Assembly (NCBI GenBank): GCA_022448525.1
Contig: JAKVCX010000001.1
Coordinates: 124,001-188,000 of the forward strand
Length of the DNA stretch: 64,000 nt
Direction: 5' to 3'
Source of the DNA: Tenacibaculum sp.
GTDB taxonomy: Bacteria; Bacteroidota; Bacteroidia; Flavobacteriales; Flavobacteriaceae
Shown: piece by piece, positions 30,744 through 40,925 of the stretch
Numbering within the stretch: position 1 is the stretch's first letter
Layout of the letters: each line of letters opens with the position of its first letter
The notes under the pieces: model-generated
Told to the model about the DNA's origin: nothing
Seen by the model: the letters and a program-made list of their open reading frames with translations, nothing else
Database searches by the model: none
Program-made: the position numbers and the translations under genes

Positions 30744-32117
30744 TTAATTACATAAAAACTGAGAAATAATTCTCTGTACTTTTTCATTTTCAGAAACCGA
30801 AGGGAATAAATCTTCAATCACAGACAAACCTTCACAATCTATACTTAATGCATTTTTTAAGTGAATGAAAGCATATTGTTCTTTACCTTCTATCATAAAT
30901 AAACCGAAAAGACGATATTCCAATTCAGCAAACTCCTTGTACGTGTTTTTTGCTTTTATTAAAACCTTTAAAGCGTTTTTAAATTCACCTAAATAAATTA
31001 AAACATCAGTTAGAGCAATATAAACCTCAATATCAATATCTCCAAGATCAATACACTTTTGAAACGCCTTTACAGTTTCATCAAAAAAATTAAGTTTGAT
31101 ATTTATTTCGGCATACTTTCTCCAATACATTATGTTTGAATCATCAATTTGTAACGCCTTGTTTATATAATATAAAGCTTTATTATAATTTTCTGCTTCA
31201 CAATACAAATTGGTAAGTAATAACCAAGCCTTATCTAATAATGGATCTTCATATACCGCCTTTTTATAAAATTCAATAGCAGTGCCTGGAGCTTCTAATT
31301 TTTCATAACACTCCCCTATTCTTACATAGGCAAAAGCAGTCGGATCATCCAACTCTAAAGTAATCAGATAATTTTCTATTGCTTTTTCAAAATGACCTAA
31401 TTGTTCAAGAGATTTTGCTTTCTCTAGATATCCACCAATAAAAGTTTCATCTATAATTACGGCATAATCGAAAGCTTTTAAGGCATTTTCATAATCTTCT
31501 AGTTCGAAATATTGTTTCCCTAATTGATGCCATGCAACTTCACTATAGGGGTTCTTATCGATATACTTTCTTAAAAACTTAATGGACTGCTCAAAATCTT
31601 CTTGCATTTCATAACAATAAACAATATTGTAAAGTGAAGAATAATCCTCGAAGTCAACATCTATACATTTTGCGAAATTCATTCTGGCATTATCAAAATC
31701 ATCTAAATACAAGTATTCCATTCCAATCATTGCCCAAACATCTACTGGATCCTCTACATAATCCAACGATTGTTTTAAAACATCAATAGCTTCTTGATGC
31801 TTTTTATACTTTGATAAGATAACTGCTTTTTGAAAAAATAGTTCGTCATTATGAGGTTCTACCGCCTCTATTTCTTTTATCAATTTAACTGCATCCTCAA
31901 AATTATCTTCAAAAATGAATACTTCAACTTTTAATAATTTAAGAGCAATTGAATGTGGATGTTGATCTAATCCTAACTGGATAGCTTTCTTGGCTAATGT
32001 ATGTTTCCCTATATTTAAATAATGCTGAACAATCTCCTCAAATTCCGTAGCATCAAAAAAATATACATCATTAGTTTTTAACATTGATTCAAATCTTGAT
32101 AAAGACATAAGATGCAA
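30744..32117 (-). CDS. tetratricopeptide repeat protein
   Basis: 457 aa, many TPR-like units (e.g. EVAWHQLGKQYFELEDYENALKAFDYAVIIDE). Start may be the internal Met (MSLSRFESM). Confidence 0.88.
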   Translation of the reverse strand: MHLMSLSRFESMLKTNDVYFFDATEFEEIVQHYLNIGKHTLAKKAIQLGLDQHPHSIALKLLKVEVFIFEDNFEDAVKLIKEIEAVEPHNDELFFQKAVILSKYKKHQEAIDVLKQSLDYVEDPVDVWAMIGMEYLYLDDFDNARMNFAKCIDVDFEDYSSLYNIVYCYEMQEDFEQSIKFLRKYIDKNPYSEVAWHQLGKQYFELEDYENALKAFDYAVIIDETFIGGYLEKAKSLEQLGHFEKAIENYLITLELDDPTAFAYVRIGECYEKLEAPGTAIEFYKKAVYEDPLLDKAWLLLTNLYCEAENYNKALYYINKALQIDDSNIMYWRKYAEINIKLNFFDETVKAFQKCIDLGDIDIEVYIALTDVLIYLGEFKNALKVLIKAKNTYKEFAELEYRLFGLFMIEGKEQYAFIHLKNALSIDCEGLSVIEDLFPSVSENEKVQRIISQFLCN

Positions 32118-32256
32118 TTTTGAATTTCTTATATAAATCTACTACAAGAAGGGCGGTTTTACACATAAAAGCCGTTTAGTTTTCAACAATTTAATTAACA
32201 AAAACAAACCTTTTTTATATAACTAAATCATTCAGAAGCATTTGTTGTTATTCAAT

Positions 32257-32286
32257 TTGATATGCTTAAATATTTTTCTATATTTG
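32257..32286 (+). promoter_or_regulatory. Bacteroidota promoter TTG-N19-TATATTTG
   Basis: TTG at 32257-32259, TATATTTG at 32279-32286, upstream of the CDS at 32326. Confidence 0.65.
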
Positions 32287-32325
32287 AAATGAGTTGAAAT
32301 ACAAATTAACTAAATAATAAAAATT

Positions 32326-32667
32326 ATGAGCAAATTCGACGAGAAAGTAGAGCTGTACACAAAATTTATGAACGACAAGGGTATAAGTTTTGATGCGGAT
32401 TTATTAGCTGCAGTTACTAAAGGCTTAGGACCTTCAATTTACAAAAAAGATGCTGAAACAGTTTCAGGTACAGACCCAAAAGAGCTTGAAACAGTTAAGA
32501 AAAACTTCTTAATCAAAAAGTTAGGTTTAGCAGATGGACCAAACTTAGATGAAGGTATCGCTGAAGTAATTGAGCAAATCGGTAAATCTGAAAGAAATAA
32601 ATACCGTGCGGCTGTTTACTATCTTTTAACTAAAAAGTTCGGTAAAGAATCTGTTTACGGAATGTAA
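32326..32667 (+). CDS. DUF2853-like small protein
   Basis: MSKFDEKVELYTKFMNDKGISFDADLLAAVTKGLGPSIYKKDAETVSGTDPKELETVKKNFL. Confidence 0.8.
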   Translation: MSKFDEKVELYTKFMNDKGISFDADLLAAVTKGLGPSIYKKDAETVSGTDPKELETVKKNFLIKKLGLADGPNLDEGIAEVIEQIGKSERNKYRAAVYYLLTKKFGKESVYGM

Positions 32668-32690
32668 TTTCTGACTGAAATAAATTTTAT

Positions 32691-32728
32691 AAAACCTGTA
32701 TTGTTTTCAATACAGGTTTTTTATTTTT
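32691..32728 (+). terminator. intrinsic terminator
   Basis: AAAACCTGTATTG-tttt-CAATACAGGTTTTTT. Confidence 0.9.
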
Positions 32729-32756
32729 GTTTTAACAAACAACGTTAATTTACTTT

Positions 32757-34184
32757 ATGCATCAATTTATTAGTGTCTTTGACATGTTAAAGATTGGGGT
32801 TGGTCCGTCTAGTTCACATACATTAGGACCATGGAGAGCTGCTCAAAATTGGATTCTAAATTTAGAGTCTAACAATCAATTAGAAAATGTAGCTTCAATA
32901 AAAGTCGATTTATATGGTTCTTTATCTCTTACAGGTAAAGGACATGCTACAGACTTAGCAGTAGCCTTAGGGTTAAGTGGAACAGATCCTGAGTTCATTC
33001 CTATTGATGAAATCAGTACACATATTGATAATATAAAGCTTCGTAATAAATTACACTTTAATGCAATTAAAGAAATTGATTTTTCAATGGACCATATTGT
33101 TTTTAATAGAGAGTTTTTACCATTTCATGCGAACGGACTAACCTTTAGAGGATTCAATACTAACAATGATGAAATTTCAACTGAAACATATTACTCCATT
33201 GGAGGCGGATTTGTAATTCAAGAAGGTGTGGAGGATATAATGGAAAATGTGGAGAATAAAATCAATTTCCCTTATCCTATAAACAAGGCAGTAGACTTGG
33301 ACAAATACTGCAAGGAGACAGGTAAAAATATTTCTGAAATTGTGCTTGCTAACGAAATCGTTTTAGCTGATAAAGAAGTTATCTACAAAAAGTTAGACAA
33401 TATTTGGGACACCATGTTAGAATGTATGTATATCGGTTGTCATACAGAAGGAATACTTCCCGGAGGTTTAAACGTAAGAAGACGAGCATTTTCTACTCAC
33501 GAAAAACTTATAAAAGATACAGAATACAATGGTGTTGCGGATTGGATAAAAGGTATTCGAAAAACAGAAGTTAAATTCAGAGAAATTCTTAAATGGGTAA
33601 GTTGTTTCGCGCTTTCAGTAAATGAAGTAAATGCTTCCTTAGGTAGAGTTGTAACCGCTCCGACAAATGGTAGTGCTGGTGTGATCCCGGCAGTTTTAAT
33701 GTATTATATGGTAATTGAAAACCACGAAGCTACCATTGATCATGTTAGAAAATTTTTATTAACTGCGGGTGAAATTGGAAGTTTATTTAAGAAAAATGCT
33801 ACAATTTCTGCTGCAATGGGAGGATGTCAAGCGGAAATAGGGGTTTCTTCTGCAATGGCGGCAGCAGCATTAACAGAATTGCTTGGTGGTACTCCAGCAC
33901 AATGTTTAGAAGCTTCTGAAATTGCCATGGAACATCATCTTGGCTTAACTTGTGACCCAATTGGTGGCTTAGTTCAAATTCCTTGTATTGAAAGAAATGC
34001 AATGGGAGCCATAAAAGCAATCAACGCAGCTGAATTAGCTTTAGAGAGAAATCCTGAAGATGCAGTTGTACCACTTGACAAGGTTATTGAGACCATGTGG
34101 GAAACTGCGAAAGATATGAATAGAAACTATAAAGAAACCTCAGAAGGTGGATTAGCAATAACTGTTGGATTAGCAGATTGCTAA
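32757..34184 (+). CDS. sdaA: L-serine ammonia-lyase (single-chain)
   Basis: GVGPSSSHTLGPWRAA, CHTEGILPGGLNVRRRA, GLTCDPIGGLVQIPCIERNAMGA. Confidence 0.95.
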   Translation: MHQFISVFDMLKIGVGPSSSHTLGPWRAAQNWILNLESNNQLENVASIKVDLYGSLSLTGKGHATDLAVALGLSGTDPEFIPIDEISTHIDNIKLRNKLHFNAIKEIDFSMDHIVFNREFLPFHANGLTFRGFNTNNDEISTETYYSIGGGFVIQEGVEDIMENVENKINFPYPINKAVDLDKYCKETGKNISEIVLANEIVLADKEVIYKKLDNIWDTMLECMYIGCHTEGILPGGLNVRRRAFSTHEKLIKDTEYNGVADWIKGIRKTEVKFREILKWVSCFALSVNEVNASLGRVVTAPTNGSAGVIPAVLMYYMVIENHEATIDHVRKFLLTAGEIGSLFKKNATISAAMGGCQAEIGVSSAMAAAALTELLGGTPAQCLEASEIAMEHHLGLTCDPIGGLVQIPCIERNAMGAIKAINAAELALERNPEDAVVPLDKVIETMWETAKDMNRNYKETSEGGLAITVGLADC

Positions 34185-34192
34185 TCCACATG

Positions 34193-34951
34193 TTATCTTG
34201 TAAAAACTAATTCGTTTTCTGAAGACATTTCTTCGGAAAATCTATATCCATCAATATCGAATCCTTTTAATTGATCTAAAGTCTCAATATCATTTTCAAT
34301 AATATATCGAACCATTAGTCCTCTTGCTTTTTTAGCAAAGGTCATAATAGTTTTGTATTGTCCATTTTTAAAGTCTTTAAAGACAGGTGTAATCATTGGT
34401 ACTTTTAAGGCTTTTTTGGGTAGTGCTTTGAAATACTCAGTACTTGCTAAATTAATTAGTAATTCATTATCGCCTAATTCTGAATTTAAAGAATCGGCTA
34501 AATCATTTCCCCAAAACTGATATAAATTATCTTTTCGACCAACTTTTAATTTTGTTCCCATTTCCAAACGATACGGTTGAATTAAATCTAAAGGTTTTAA
34601 CAAACCATATAATCCAGATAAAATTCTAAGTTTCTCTTGTAAAACCGGGACTTTACTTTCATCTAAAGTAGTTACATCAATTCCTCGGAAAACTTCACCT
34701 GTAAAACTGTAAATAGCTTGTTTAGAATTTTCTGCATTGAAAGGTAAACTCCATGTTTGATTTCTTTCATAATTAAGCGATGCTAAATCATCTGAAATTT
34801 TCATAAGCTCTGAAAGTTTCTTTCTCGAAATTGTTTTCAACTTCTTATTTAACTTTTCAGACTGTTCTAAAAATCTTGGTTGTGTAAATTCTTTTACGTT
34901 TGCTGGCGTTTCAAAATCTAATGATTTTGCAGGAGAAATAATTATTTTCAT
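34193..34951 (-). CDS. yaaA: peroxide stress protein YaaA family
   Basis: MKIIISPAKSLDFETP, LSGLYGLLKPLDLIQPYRLEMGTKL. Confidence 0.95.
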   Translation of the reverse strand: MKIIISPAKSLDFETPANVKEFTQPRFLEQSEKLNKKLKTISRKKLSELMKISDDLASLNYERNQTWSLPFNAENSKQAIYSFTGEVFRGIDVTTLDESKVPVLQEKLRILSGLYGLLKPLDLIQPYRLEMGTKLKVGRKDNLYQFWGNDLADSLNSELGDNELLINLASTEYFKALPKKALKVPMITPVFKDFKNGQYKTIMTFAKKARGLMVRYIIENDIETLDQLKGFDIDGYRFSEEMSSENELVFTR

Positions 34952-35071
34952 TAAAGCTTAAGTTTTACTCAACAAAATTACGATAGTTTTACAAAATATT
35001 AAAAATAGCTAAGTATTTAATAATGAAGTTTTAAAGTCAAAAAAAAAGTTTCCTCATCTAAAAAAAGAAAG

Positions 35072-35079
35072 TATATTTG
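35072..35079 (+). promoter_or_regulatory. Bacteroidota -7 element TATATTTG
   Basis: TAnnTTTG match 40 nt upstream of the CDS at 35119. Confidence 0.55.
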
Positions 35080-35118
35080 CTTCCATATTTTATTAATAAT
35101 CCATAAAAACTTTAAATT

Positions 35119-35838
35119 ATGAGGGGAAAGATTTATGTTTTTATGTCTGCTTTATTATTATCAATTGTGGGGTGTAATAATAATGAAGATGTATCTTTAA
35201 TCGAAAACCAAGAATCAAACTTACAACAAGAGCCAATCATTAATTCAGAAGAAAGAATTATTGAACAACCAGAAGTAATTTTGAATGAAGATGGTAAATT
35301 AGAGCTTCAAGACATTGTTGCTGAAGTTCAAGTACAACTACCAAAAGAAACTGAAAATTTTTCACAAAAAGCGACTACAGCGGGAAAAGCGACTGTTTTA
35401 AAAACTACTGATTTAATTATTGGTAGAAGCTACAAAGCTGGTACAGTGACAGTTTCACTTGAAGGTAAAAACTTGTTAGTTACTTACAAAACTAATAGAT
35501 GTTGGAACCTTTGGAAAACAAACTTATTTTTAGGAGAAAAAGATAGTATTCCGTTATACTATGGATATCCTAATTACACAAAATTTCCTTACAGAGAGAG
35601 TCACAGAACATCTCGTATTCAGGAATACACGTATACAATTCCTTTATCTGATTTAAAAGGAATAAAGTGTATAACAGTTGCTGCTCACGCTAAATTATCA
35701 ATTTACTATCGTGGATGGTGCTGGGTTTATTCAGCATGGGGTGACGGTTTAGATTTCGAAGGAACTAGATGTCCTGCAACGTATTTTAACTTGTGCGACA
35801 ATGGTGGAGACGATGATGATCCAATCGACACGAATTAA
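35119..35838 (+). CDS. lipoprotein-like secreted protein of unknown family (paralogue A)
   Basis: Lipobox-like LLLSIVGCNNN; conserved block with the next gene (AGTVTVSLEGKNLLVTYKTNRCWNLWKTNLFLGEKDSIPL...EYTYTIPLSDLKGIKCITVAAHAK). Confidence 0.8.
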   Translation: MRGKIYVFMSALLLSIVGCNNNEDVSLIENQESNLQQEPIINSEERIIEQPEVILNEDGKLELQDIVAEVQVQLPKETENFSQKATTAGKATVLKTTDLIIGRSYKAGTVTVSLEGKNLLVTYKTNRCWNLWKTNLFLGEKDSIPLYYGYPNYTKFPYRESHRTSRIQEYTYTIPLSDLKGIKCITVAAHAKLSIYYRGWCWVYSAWGDGLDFEGTRCPATYFNLCDNGGDDDDPIDTN

Positions 35839-35863
35839 TATTTTCTAAAAAATTTAAAATCAG

Positions 35864-35901
35864 GAGTCATAGATTATTTTCTATGACTCTTATTTTTTTT
35901 T
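35864..35901 (+). terminator. intrinsic terminator
   Basis: GAGTCATAG-attatttt-CTATGACTC followed by T-rich run. Confidence 0.85.
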
Positions 35902-35912
35902 ATCTAAAAAAC

Positions 35913-35920
35913 TATCTTTG
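35913..35920 (+). promoter_or_regulatory. Bacteroidota -7 element TATCTTTG
   Basis: TAnnTTTG match 23 nt upstream of the ATG at 35943. Confidence 0.6.
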
Positions 35921-35942
35921 TCACTATTACAAAACATTTATT

Positions 35943-36503
35943 ATGAGAAAAGTTAAAAATTTATTTTTAGTAACATGTCTAACTTTACTTTTTTCAAACT
36001 ACACTACTCCTAAAAAGAATTCATTAACTACAACAACCAATATCGTTGAAAAGACTAACGTTATTTTTAGTGCAAACCTTCTTGGAAATGGTAAAAAAGT
36101 TGGTTCAGTTAAAATCTCAACTAAAGGGAAAACAAAATTTTCAGTCACATTTCAAACAAAAAAGGGTTGGTCTTTAAAAAGCTCAAAATTATTTATTGGT
36201 AATTTTGAAGACATTACCTTAAATGATAATGGTTGTCCTAATTTAAAAGAAGTAAGAACTCAAGAAAATCACAACTTGGGTGTAACAAAATACAGTTACG
36301 AAATTCCTTTATCTAAGTTAAAAAAAGGTGATTGCATTGCTGTTGTTAGCAAAGCTATTGTAACCAAAGGTAGGGAAACTATAACAGCTTGGAGTGAAGG
36401 TGAATCTTTTTCATGCAAAAAAGCTACTTATTCGAAATTTTGTAAATCTAATTTAAAAAACAAAAGAGTGAAAGCTTTAAAGAGAAGTAAGATTTCAAAC
36501 TAA
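35943..36503 (+). CDS. secreted protein of unknown family (paralogue B)
   Basis: Start at MRKVKNLFLVTCLTLLFS (the ORF-track start 35883 lies inside the upstream terminator). Shares the GSVKIS..GKTKFSVTFQTKKGWSLKSSKLFIG..YSYEIPLSKLKKGDCIAVVSKA block with paralogue A. Confidence 0.78.
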   Translation: MRKVKNLFLVTCLTLLFSNYTTPKKNSLTTTTNIVEKTNVIFSANLLGNGKKVGSVKISTKGKTKFSVTFQTKKGWSLKSSKLFIGNFEDITLNDNGCPNLKEVRTQENHNLGVTKYSYEIPLSKLKKGDCIAVVSKAIVTKGRETITAWSEGESFSCKKATYSKFCKSNLKNKRVKALKRSKISN

Positions 36504-36524
36504 TTGTAAAATTACAATATAAAT

Positions 36525-36552
36525 AAAGGCTTTTTTAAAAGGCCTTTTTTTT
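36525..36552 (+). terminator. intrinsic terminator
   Basis: AAAGGC-loop-GCCTTT followed by T-run. Confidence 0.65.
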
Positions 36553-37366
36553 ATGTTCTAAATTCTAGAACTAACCACCAAATAACAGGCAACCCTTCTA
36601 CCCAAAATGATGCATAGTATTTTGATTGTTTTCTTTTTGCTCTTTGAAGAAAAAACAATAACATCATAAATATCAACAAATAAACAAACTTAAAAATACG
36701 ATTTGGAGTAATAAAAAACTCAATTACCATAGTTAATGCCAGTAAAACAAAACCCACTTTTTTCGTTCTTTCTATTCCTATTAACTGAGGTATAGTTTGT
36801 AAATATTTCAAATCATATCGCAAGTCTCGGATATCAAAAGGCAATGTAAGTACCACTACAAATAAAAAACGTTGAAAAAAACCAAATATCACTTTAGTAC
36901 TTTCAAATTCATTTACAGCATAAATTGGAATAAAATATGTAACTCCCGCCCATACCATAGCAATAACAATAATTTTTAAAGTTGCAACACTTCTTAGATT
37001 CATGGAAAATTTTCTGAAGACAGGAACTGCATAAAATAAAGTTAGCAATGAAAAAGGAGTAAAAAGCAACAAAGTTTTTAAAGGCAACTTAACTCCGTAG
37101 TAAATCATCAGAACAAATGCTGCAAAAGAAAAAATCTGTATAAATCTTAGGTTCTTTGTCAAACTCATATGATGTAATTTGGCAATACCTGCATATTTCA
37201 CAAAATTATACCCTGTAATTGTTCCATAAAAAATAAAATAATTTAAAGGTTCATTATAAGGTAATCCAAAATACATTTCAGTAATTCTGACCAACGAATA
37301 CACTGCTAATGCTACATGAATACTTGAGTTGATATAAAACTCAAAAATAGATTTTAAACTTTTCAC
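36551..37366 (-). CDS. UbiA-like polytopic membrane protein
   Basis: 271 aa, multiple TM helices, DIRDLRYDLKYLQTIPQLIGIERTKKVG resembles the second UbiA loop (DxxDxxxD-like). Confidence 0.6.
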   Translation of the reverse strand: MKSLKSIFEFYINSSIHVALAVYSLVRITEMYFGLPYNEPLNYFIFYGTITGYNFVKYAGIAKLHHMSLTKNLRFIQIFSFAAFVLMIYYGVKLPLKTLLLFTPFSLLTLFYAVPVFRKFSMNLRSVATLKIIVIAMVWAGVTYFIPIYAVNEFESTKVIFGFFQRFLFVVVLTLPFDIRDLRYDLKYLQTIPQLIGIERTKKVGFVLLALTMVIEFFITPNRIFKFVYLLIFMMLLFFLQRAKRKQSKYYASFWVEGLPVIWWLVLEFRT

Positions 37367-37453
37367 AAAGCAAAGGTAATTGAATTGTTTATAACCATTA
37401 TAAACAGTTAATAATTTAGGAATGTCCTTGTTACAAAATACTTAAGTTTTAGT

Positions 37454-37461
37454 TATTTTTG
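37454..37461 (+). promoter_or_regulatory. Bacteroidota -7 element TATTTTTG (gcvP)
   Basis: TAnnTTTG match with TTG at 37428-37430 (23 nt spacing). Confidence 0.5.
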
Positions 37462-37487
37462 CATTCCAAAATACAACAACACAATTA

Positions 37488-40343
37488 ATGAACACAAATT
37501 CGTTTCAACTACGTCATATTGGTCCAAGAGCTAAGGAACAAGAAACAATGTTAGAAACTGTTGGAGTAGACAGTTTAGACCAATTAATTTACGAGACAAT
37601 TCCAGACGATATTCGTTTGAAAGAATCACTTGATTTACCAGAAGCTTTAAGTGAATATGAATATTTAAATCACATTAACGAATTAGGAGCAAAAAATAAA
37701 GTCTTCAAAAGTTATATCGGTTTAGGTTATCATGAAGCCATTCTTCCTAGTGTAATTCAAAGAAATATCTTAGAAAACCCAGGATGGTATACTGCTTATA
37801 CACCTTATCAAGCTGAAATCGCACAAGGTCGTTTAGAAGCTTTATTAAATTATCAAACGATGGTTTGTGATTTAACTGGAATGGAATTAGCAAATGCTTC
37901 ACTACTTGATGAAGGTACTGCTGCTGCTGAAGCAATGGCTTTGTTATTTGATGTAAGAGAGCGTGCAAAAAAGAAAGCAGGAGCAAATAAGTTTTTCGTT
38001 TCTGAAGAAATTTTACCTCAAACTTTATCGGTTTTACAAACTCGTGCAATTCCAATTGGTATCGAATTAGTAATTGGAGATCACAGGAAATTTGATTTTG
38101 CTGATGATTACTTTGGAGCTATTTTACAATATCCAGGTAAACATGGGCAAGTTTATGATTATTCAAATTTCGTTGCTAATGCCAATGAAAAAAATATTAA
38201 AGTAGCTGTTGCTGCCGATATCTTATCTCTTGCTCTTTTAAAAGCACCTGGAGAATTTGGTGTAGACGTGGTTGTTGGAACGACACAACGTTTCGGAATT
38301 CCATTAGGATATGGAGGACCTCACGCTGGTTATTTCGCAACAAAAGAGGCTTATAAAAGAAGTATTCCTGGAAGAATCATTGGAGTGACGAAAGATGCTA
38401 ACGAGAAAAGAGCATTACGAATGGCTCTACAAACTCGTGAGCAACATATTAAAAGAGAAAGAGCTACCTCTAATATTTGTACGGCTCAAGTTTTATTGGC
38501 TGTTATGGCTGGTATGTATGCTGTTTATCACGGTAAAGAGGGAATTCAATATATCGCAAACAGAGTTCATATAGCTGCAACTACTTTAGCAGCAGCTCTT
38601 GAAAGACTAGGATTCAAACAGAAAAACACTTCGTTTTTTGATACAATATTAGTGGAAGTTGAAGCAGAAAAGTTAAAAACTGTTGCCGAAGGAAATGGAA
38701 TTAACTTCAATTATGTTGATAAAAACCATGTATCAATTTCTTTAAATGAAACTGTTGGATTAAAAGAAATAAACGCAATTGTTGATTGTTTCGAACAAGC
38801 TTTTAACATTCAAGATATTACTATTACTGAGTTTACAAACTCGGAAGTAATTGGAGAAAATATAAAAAGAAATACATCTTTTTTAGATAATGAAATATTC
38901 AATTCATATCATTCAGAAACTGATATGATGCGTTATATTAAGAAATTAGAGCGTAAAGATTTAGCTTTAAATCATTCTATGATTTCTTTAGGATCATGTA
39001 CAATGAAATTAAATGCTGCATCTGAAATGCTTCCTTTAAGTAACCCACAATGGGGAAATATTCACCCATTTGTGCCGTTAAATCAGGCTGAAGGATACCA
39101 AACTGTATTAAAAAATCTTGAGCATCAATTAAATGTTGTTACAGGTTTTGCTGCAACGTCTTTACAACCAAACTCAGGAGCACAAGGTGAATTTGCAGGA
39201 CTAATGGTAATTCGAGCATATCACTTAGCAAACGGAGATTCTCATAGAAATATCTGTTTAATTCCATCTTCTGCACACGGAACGAATCCTGCATCAGCAG
39301 TAATGGCAGGTATGAAAGTAGTTGTTACTAAAACTGATGAAAAAGGTAACATTGATGTAGAGGACTTAAAAGCAAAAGCTGAATTACATAAAGATAATTT
39401 AGCTGCTTTAATGGTAACTTATCCTTCTACACACGGAGTGTTTGAAAAGGCAATTCAGGAAATCACTCAAGTTATCCATGATAATGGTGGACAAGTATAT
39501 ATGGATGGTGCAAATATGAACGCTCAAGTTGGATTAACAAATCCTGCGACAATTGGAGCTGATGTTTGTCACTTAAATTTACATAAAACATTCGCTATTC
39601 CTCACGGAGGTGGTGGACCAGGTGTTGGACCAATTTGTGTTGCCCCACAACTTGTTCCATTTTTACCTACAAACCCATTAATTCCAACTGGAGGAGACAA
39701 TCCGATTACATCTATTTCCGCTGCTCCTTGGGGATCAGCTTTAGCATGTTTAATCTCTTACGGTTATATCACTATGTTAGGCTCTAAAGGTTTAACAGAT
39801 TCTACTAAAGTAGCTATTTTAAACGCCAATTATATGAAAGAGCGTTTACAAGGACACTTTAGCACACTTTACACCGGAGAAATGGGTCGAGCAGCTCACG
39901 AAATGATTTTAGACTGTCGCGAGTTCAAACAAAAAGGAATTGAAGTTGTAGATATCGCAAAAAGATTAATGGATTATGGTTTCCATGCTCCTACAGTATC
40001 TTTCCCTGTTGCAGGTACAATTATGGTTGAACCAACTGAAAGTGAAAGCATCGCTGAATTAGATCGTTTTTGTGATGCATTAATTTCTATTCGTAAGGAA
40101 ATAGAAGAAGCAACTAAAGAAAATCCAAATAACGTACTTAAAAACGCACCTCATACGCAGGAAATGTTAACTTCAGATACTTGGGACTTACCATATTCAA
40201 GAAAGGAAGCTGCTTTCCCATTAGAGTACATTGCAGACAATAAATTCTGGCCATCTGTAAGAAGAGTTGATGACGCATATGGTGACAGAAATTTAATTTG
40301 TTCTTGCAATCCAATTGAAGATTACATGGAAGCTGAAGCATAG
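37488..40343 (+). CDS. gcvP: glycine dehydrogenase (aminomethyl-transferring), P-protein
   Basis: 951 aa; [26 protein letters not shown]-type region, [36 protein letters not shown]-lysine motif. Confidence 0.97.
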   Translation: MNTNSFQLRHIGPRAKEQETMLETVGVDSLDQLIYETIPDDIRLKESLDLPEALSEYEYLNHINELGAKNKVFKSYIGLGYHEAILPSVIQRNILENPGWYTAYTPYQAEIAQGRLEALLNYQTMVCDLTGMELANASLLDEGTAAAEAMALLFDVRERAKKKAGANKFFVSEEILPQTLSVLQTRAIPIGIELVIGDHRKFDFADDYFGAILQYPGKHGQVYDYSNFVANANEKNIKVAVAADILSLALLKAPGEFGVDVVVGTTQRFGIPLGYGGPHAGYFATKEAYKRSIPGRIIGVTKDANEKRALRMALQTREQHIKRERATSNICTAQVLLAVMAGMYAVYHGKEGIQYIANRVHIAATTLAAALERLGFKQKNTSFFDTILVEVEAEKLKTVAEGNGINFNYVDKNHVSISLNETVGLKEINAIVDCFEQAFNIQDITITEFTNSEVIGENIKRNTSFLDNEIFNSYHSETDMMRYIKKLERKDLALNHSMISLGSCTMKLNAASEMLPLSNPQWGNIHPFVPLNQAEGYQTVLKNLEHQLNVVTGFAATSLQPNSGAQGEFAGLMVIRAYHLANGDSHRNICLIPSSAHGTNPASAVMAGMKVVVTKTDEKGNIDVEDLKAKAELHKDNLAALMVTYPSTHGVFEKAIQEITQVIHDNGGQVYMDGANMNAQVGLTNPATIGADVCHLNLHKTFAIPHGGGGPGVGPICVAPQLVPFLPTNPLIPTGGDNPITSISAAPWGSALACLISYGYITMLGSKGLTDSTKVAILNANYMKERLQGHFSTLYTGEMGRAAHEMILDCREFKQKGIEVVDIAKRLMDYGFHAPTVSFPVAGTIMVEPTESESIAELDRFCDALISIRKEIEEATKENPNNVLKNAPHTQEMLTSDTWDLPYSRKEAAFPLEYIADNKFWPSVRRVDDAYGDRNLICSCNPIEDYMEAEA

Positions 40344-40369
40344 AGAACAAATTAATATTATAAAGATAA

Positions 40370-40401
40370 AAAGCCGTTACGATTATAATCGTAACGGCTT
40401 T
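40370..40401. terminator. perfect 32-bp palindromic hairpin after gcvP
   Basis: AAAGCCGTTACGATTATAATCGTAACGGCTTT; AAAAA on the left makes it a better terminator on the minus strand. Confidence 0.8.
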
Positions 40402-40405
40402 AATA

Positions 40406-40531
40406 TTACAAAAAAACCGTAATTATTGAATAATAATTACGGTCAAAAACTAATGTATGAGAAAAAATTAATACTAGTAAAACCCCTACTTTGTAACTAG
40501 TACTAATACTGTTTATGCCTTTCCAACTCAT
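40406..40531 (-). other. candidate 41-aa membrane peptide ORF or ncRNA locus
   Basis: Minus-strand frame MSWKGINSISTSYKVGVLLVLIFSHTLVFDRNYYSIITVFL; overlaps nested inverted repeats (40453-40461/40527-40535 and 40467-40478/40496-40507). Confidence 0.3.
40410..40443 (-). terminator. intrinsic terminator on minus strand
   Basis: ACCGTAATTATT (40416-40427)-gaat-AATAATTACGGT (40432-40443), with an A-run to its left that is a T-run on the minus strand. Confidence 0.65.
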
Positions 40532-40894
40532 ACATGGAAAAACATTATATCACAATCATGCCCAAATGATTTGTGAACCCTAACAATTAATAAAATCAAT
40601 TATGAAAACATAGCAATAAGTTTCATAGCTCATGCAATATAGTTTTTTTTATTCTAATAACAACAAACTATTTGTTAATTAAATCATAAGAAATAGAACT
40701 TACTAAACTTCCCTCTGGCCTAATCTACTTTGTAAGATATTTTCTTGCTTAACTTTTATTTTAAAAGATAACATTTTGATAAATAAACATACTTTAAGAT
40801 AAAATAGGTTAATTCTATATGAGTAGAGACTTTTTTATACTTTTTACAGGTTTTATTTAACGCTCACTTAGGAATATAATATACTCAACCGTAA

Positions 40895-40902
40895 TAGTTT
40901 TG
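40895..40902 (+). promoter_or_regulatory. Bacteroidota -7 element TAGTTTTG
   Basis: TAnnTTTG match 24 nt upstream of the CDS at 40926. Confidence 0.5.
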
Positions 40903-40925
40903 GCTCAAATCAAAAATCATTTATT

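Noticed and set aside
35883-35942. ORF-track start of paralogue B
   Set aside because: Lies inside the upstream terminator and before the TATCTTTG promoter element; signal peptide begins at 35943.
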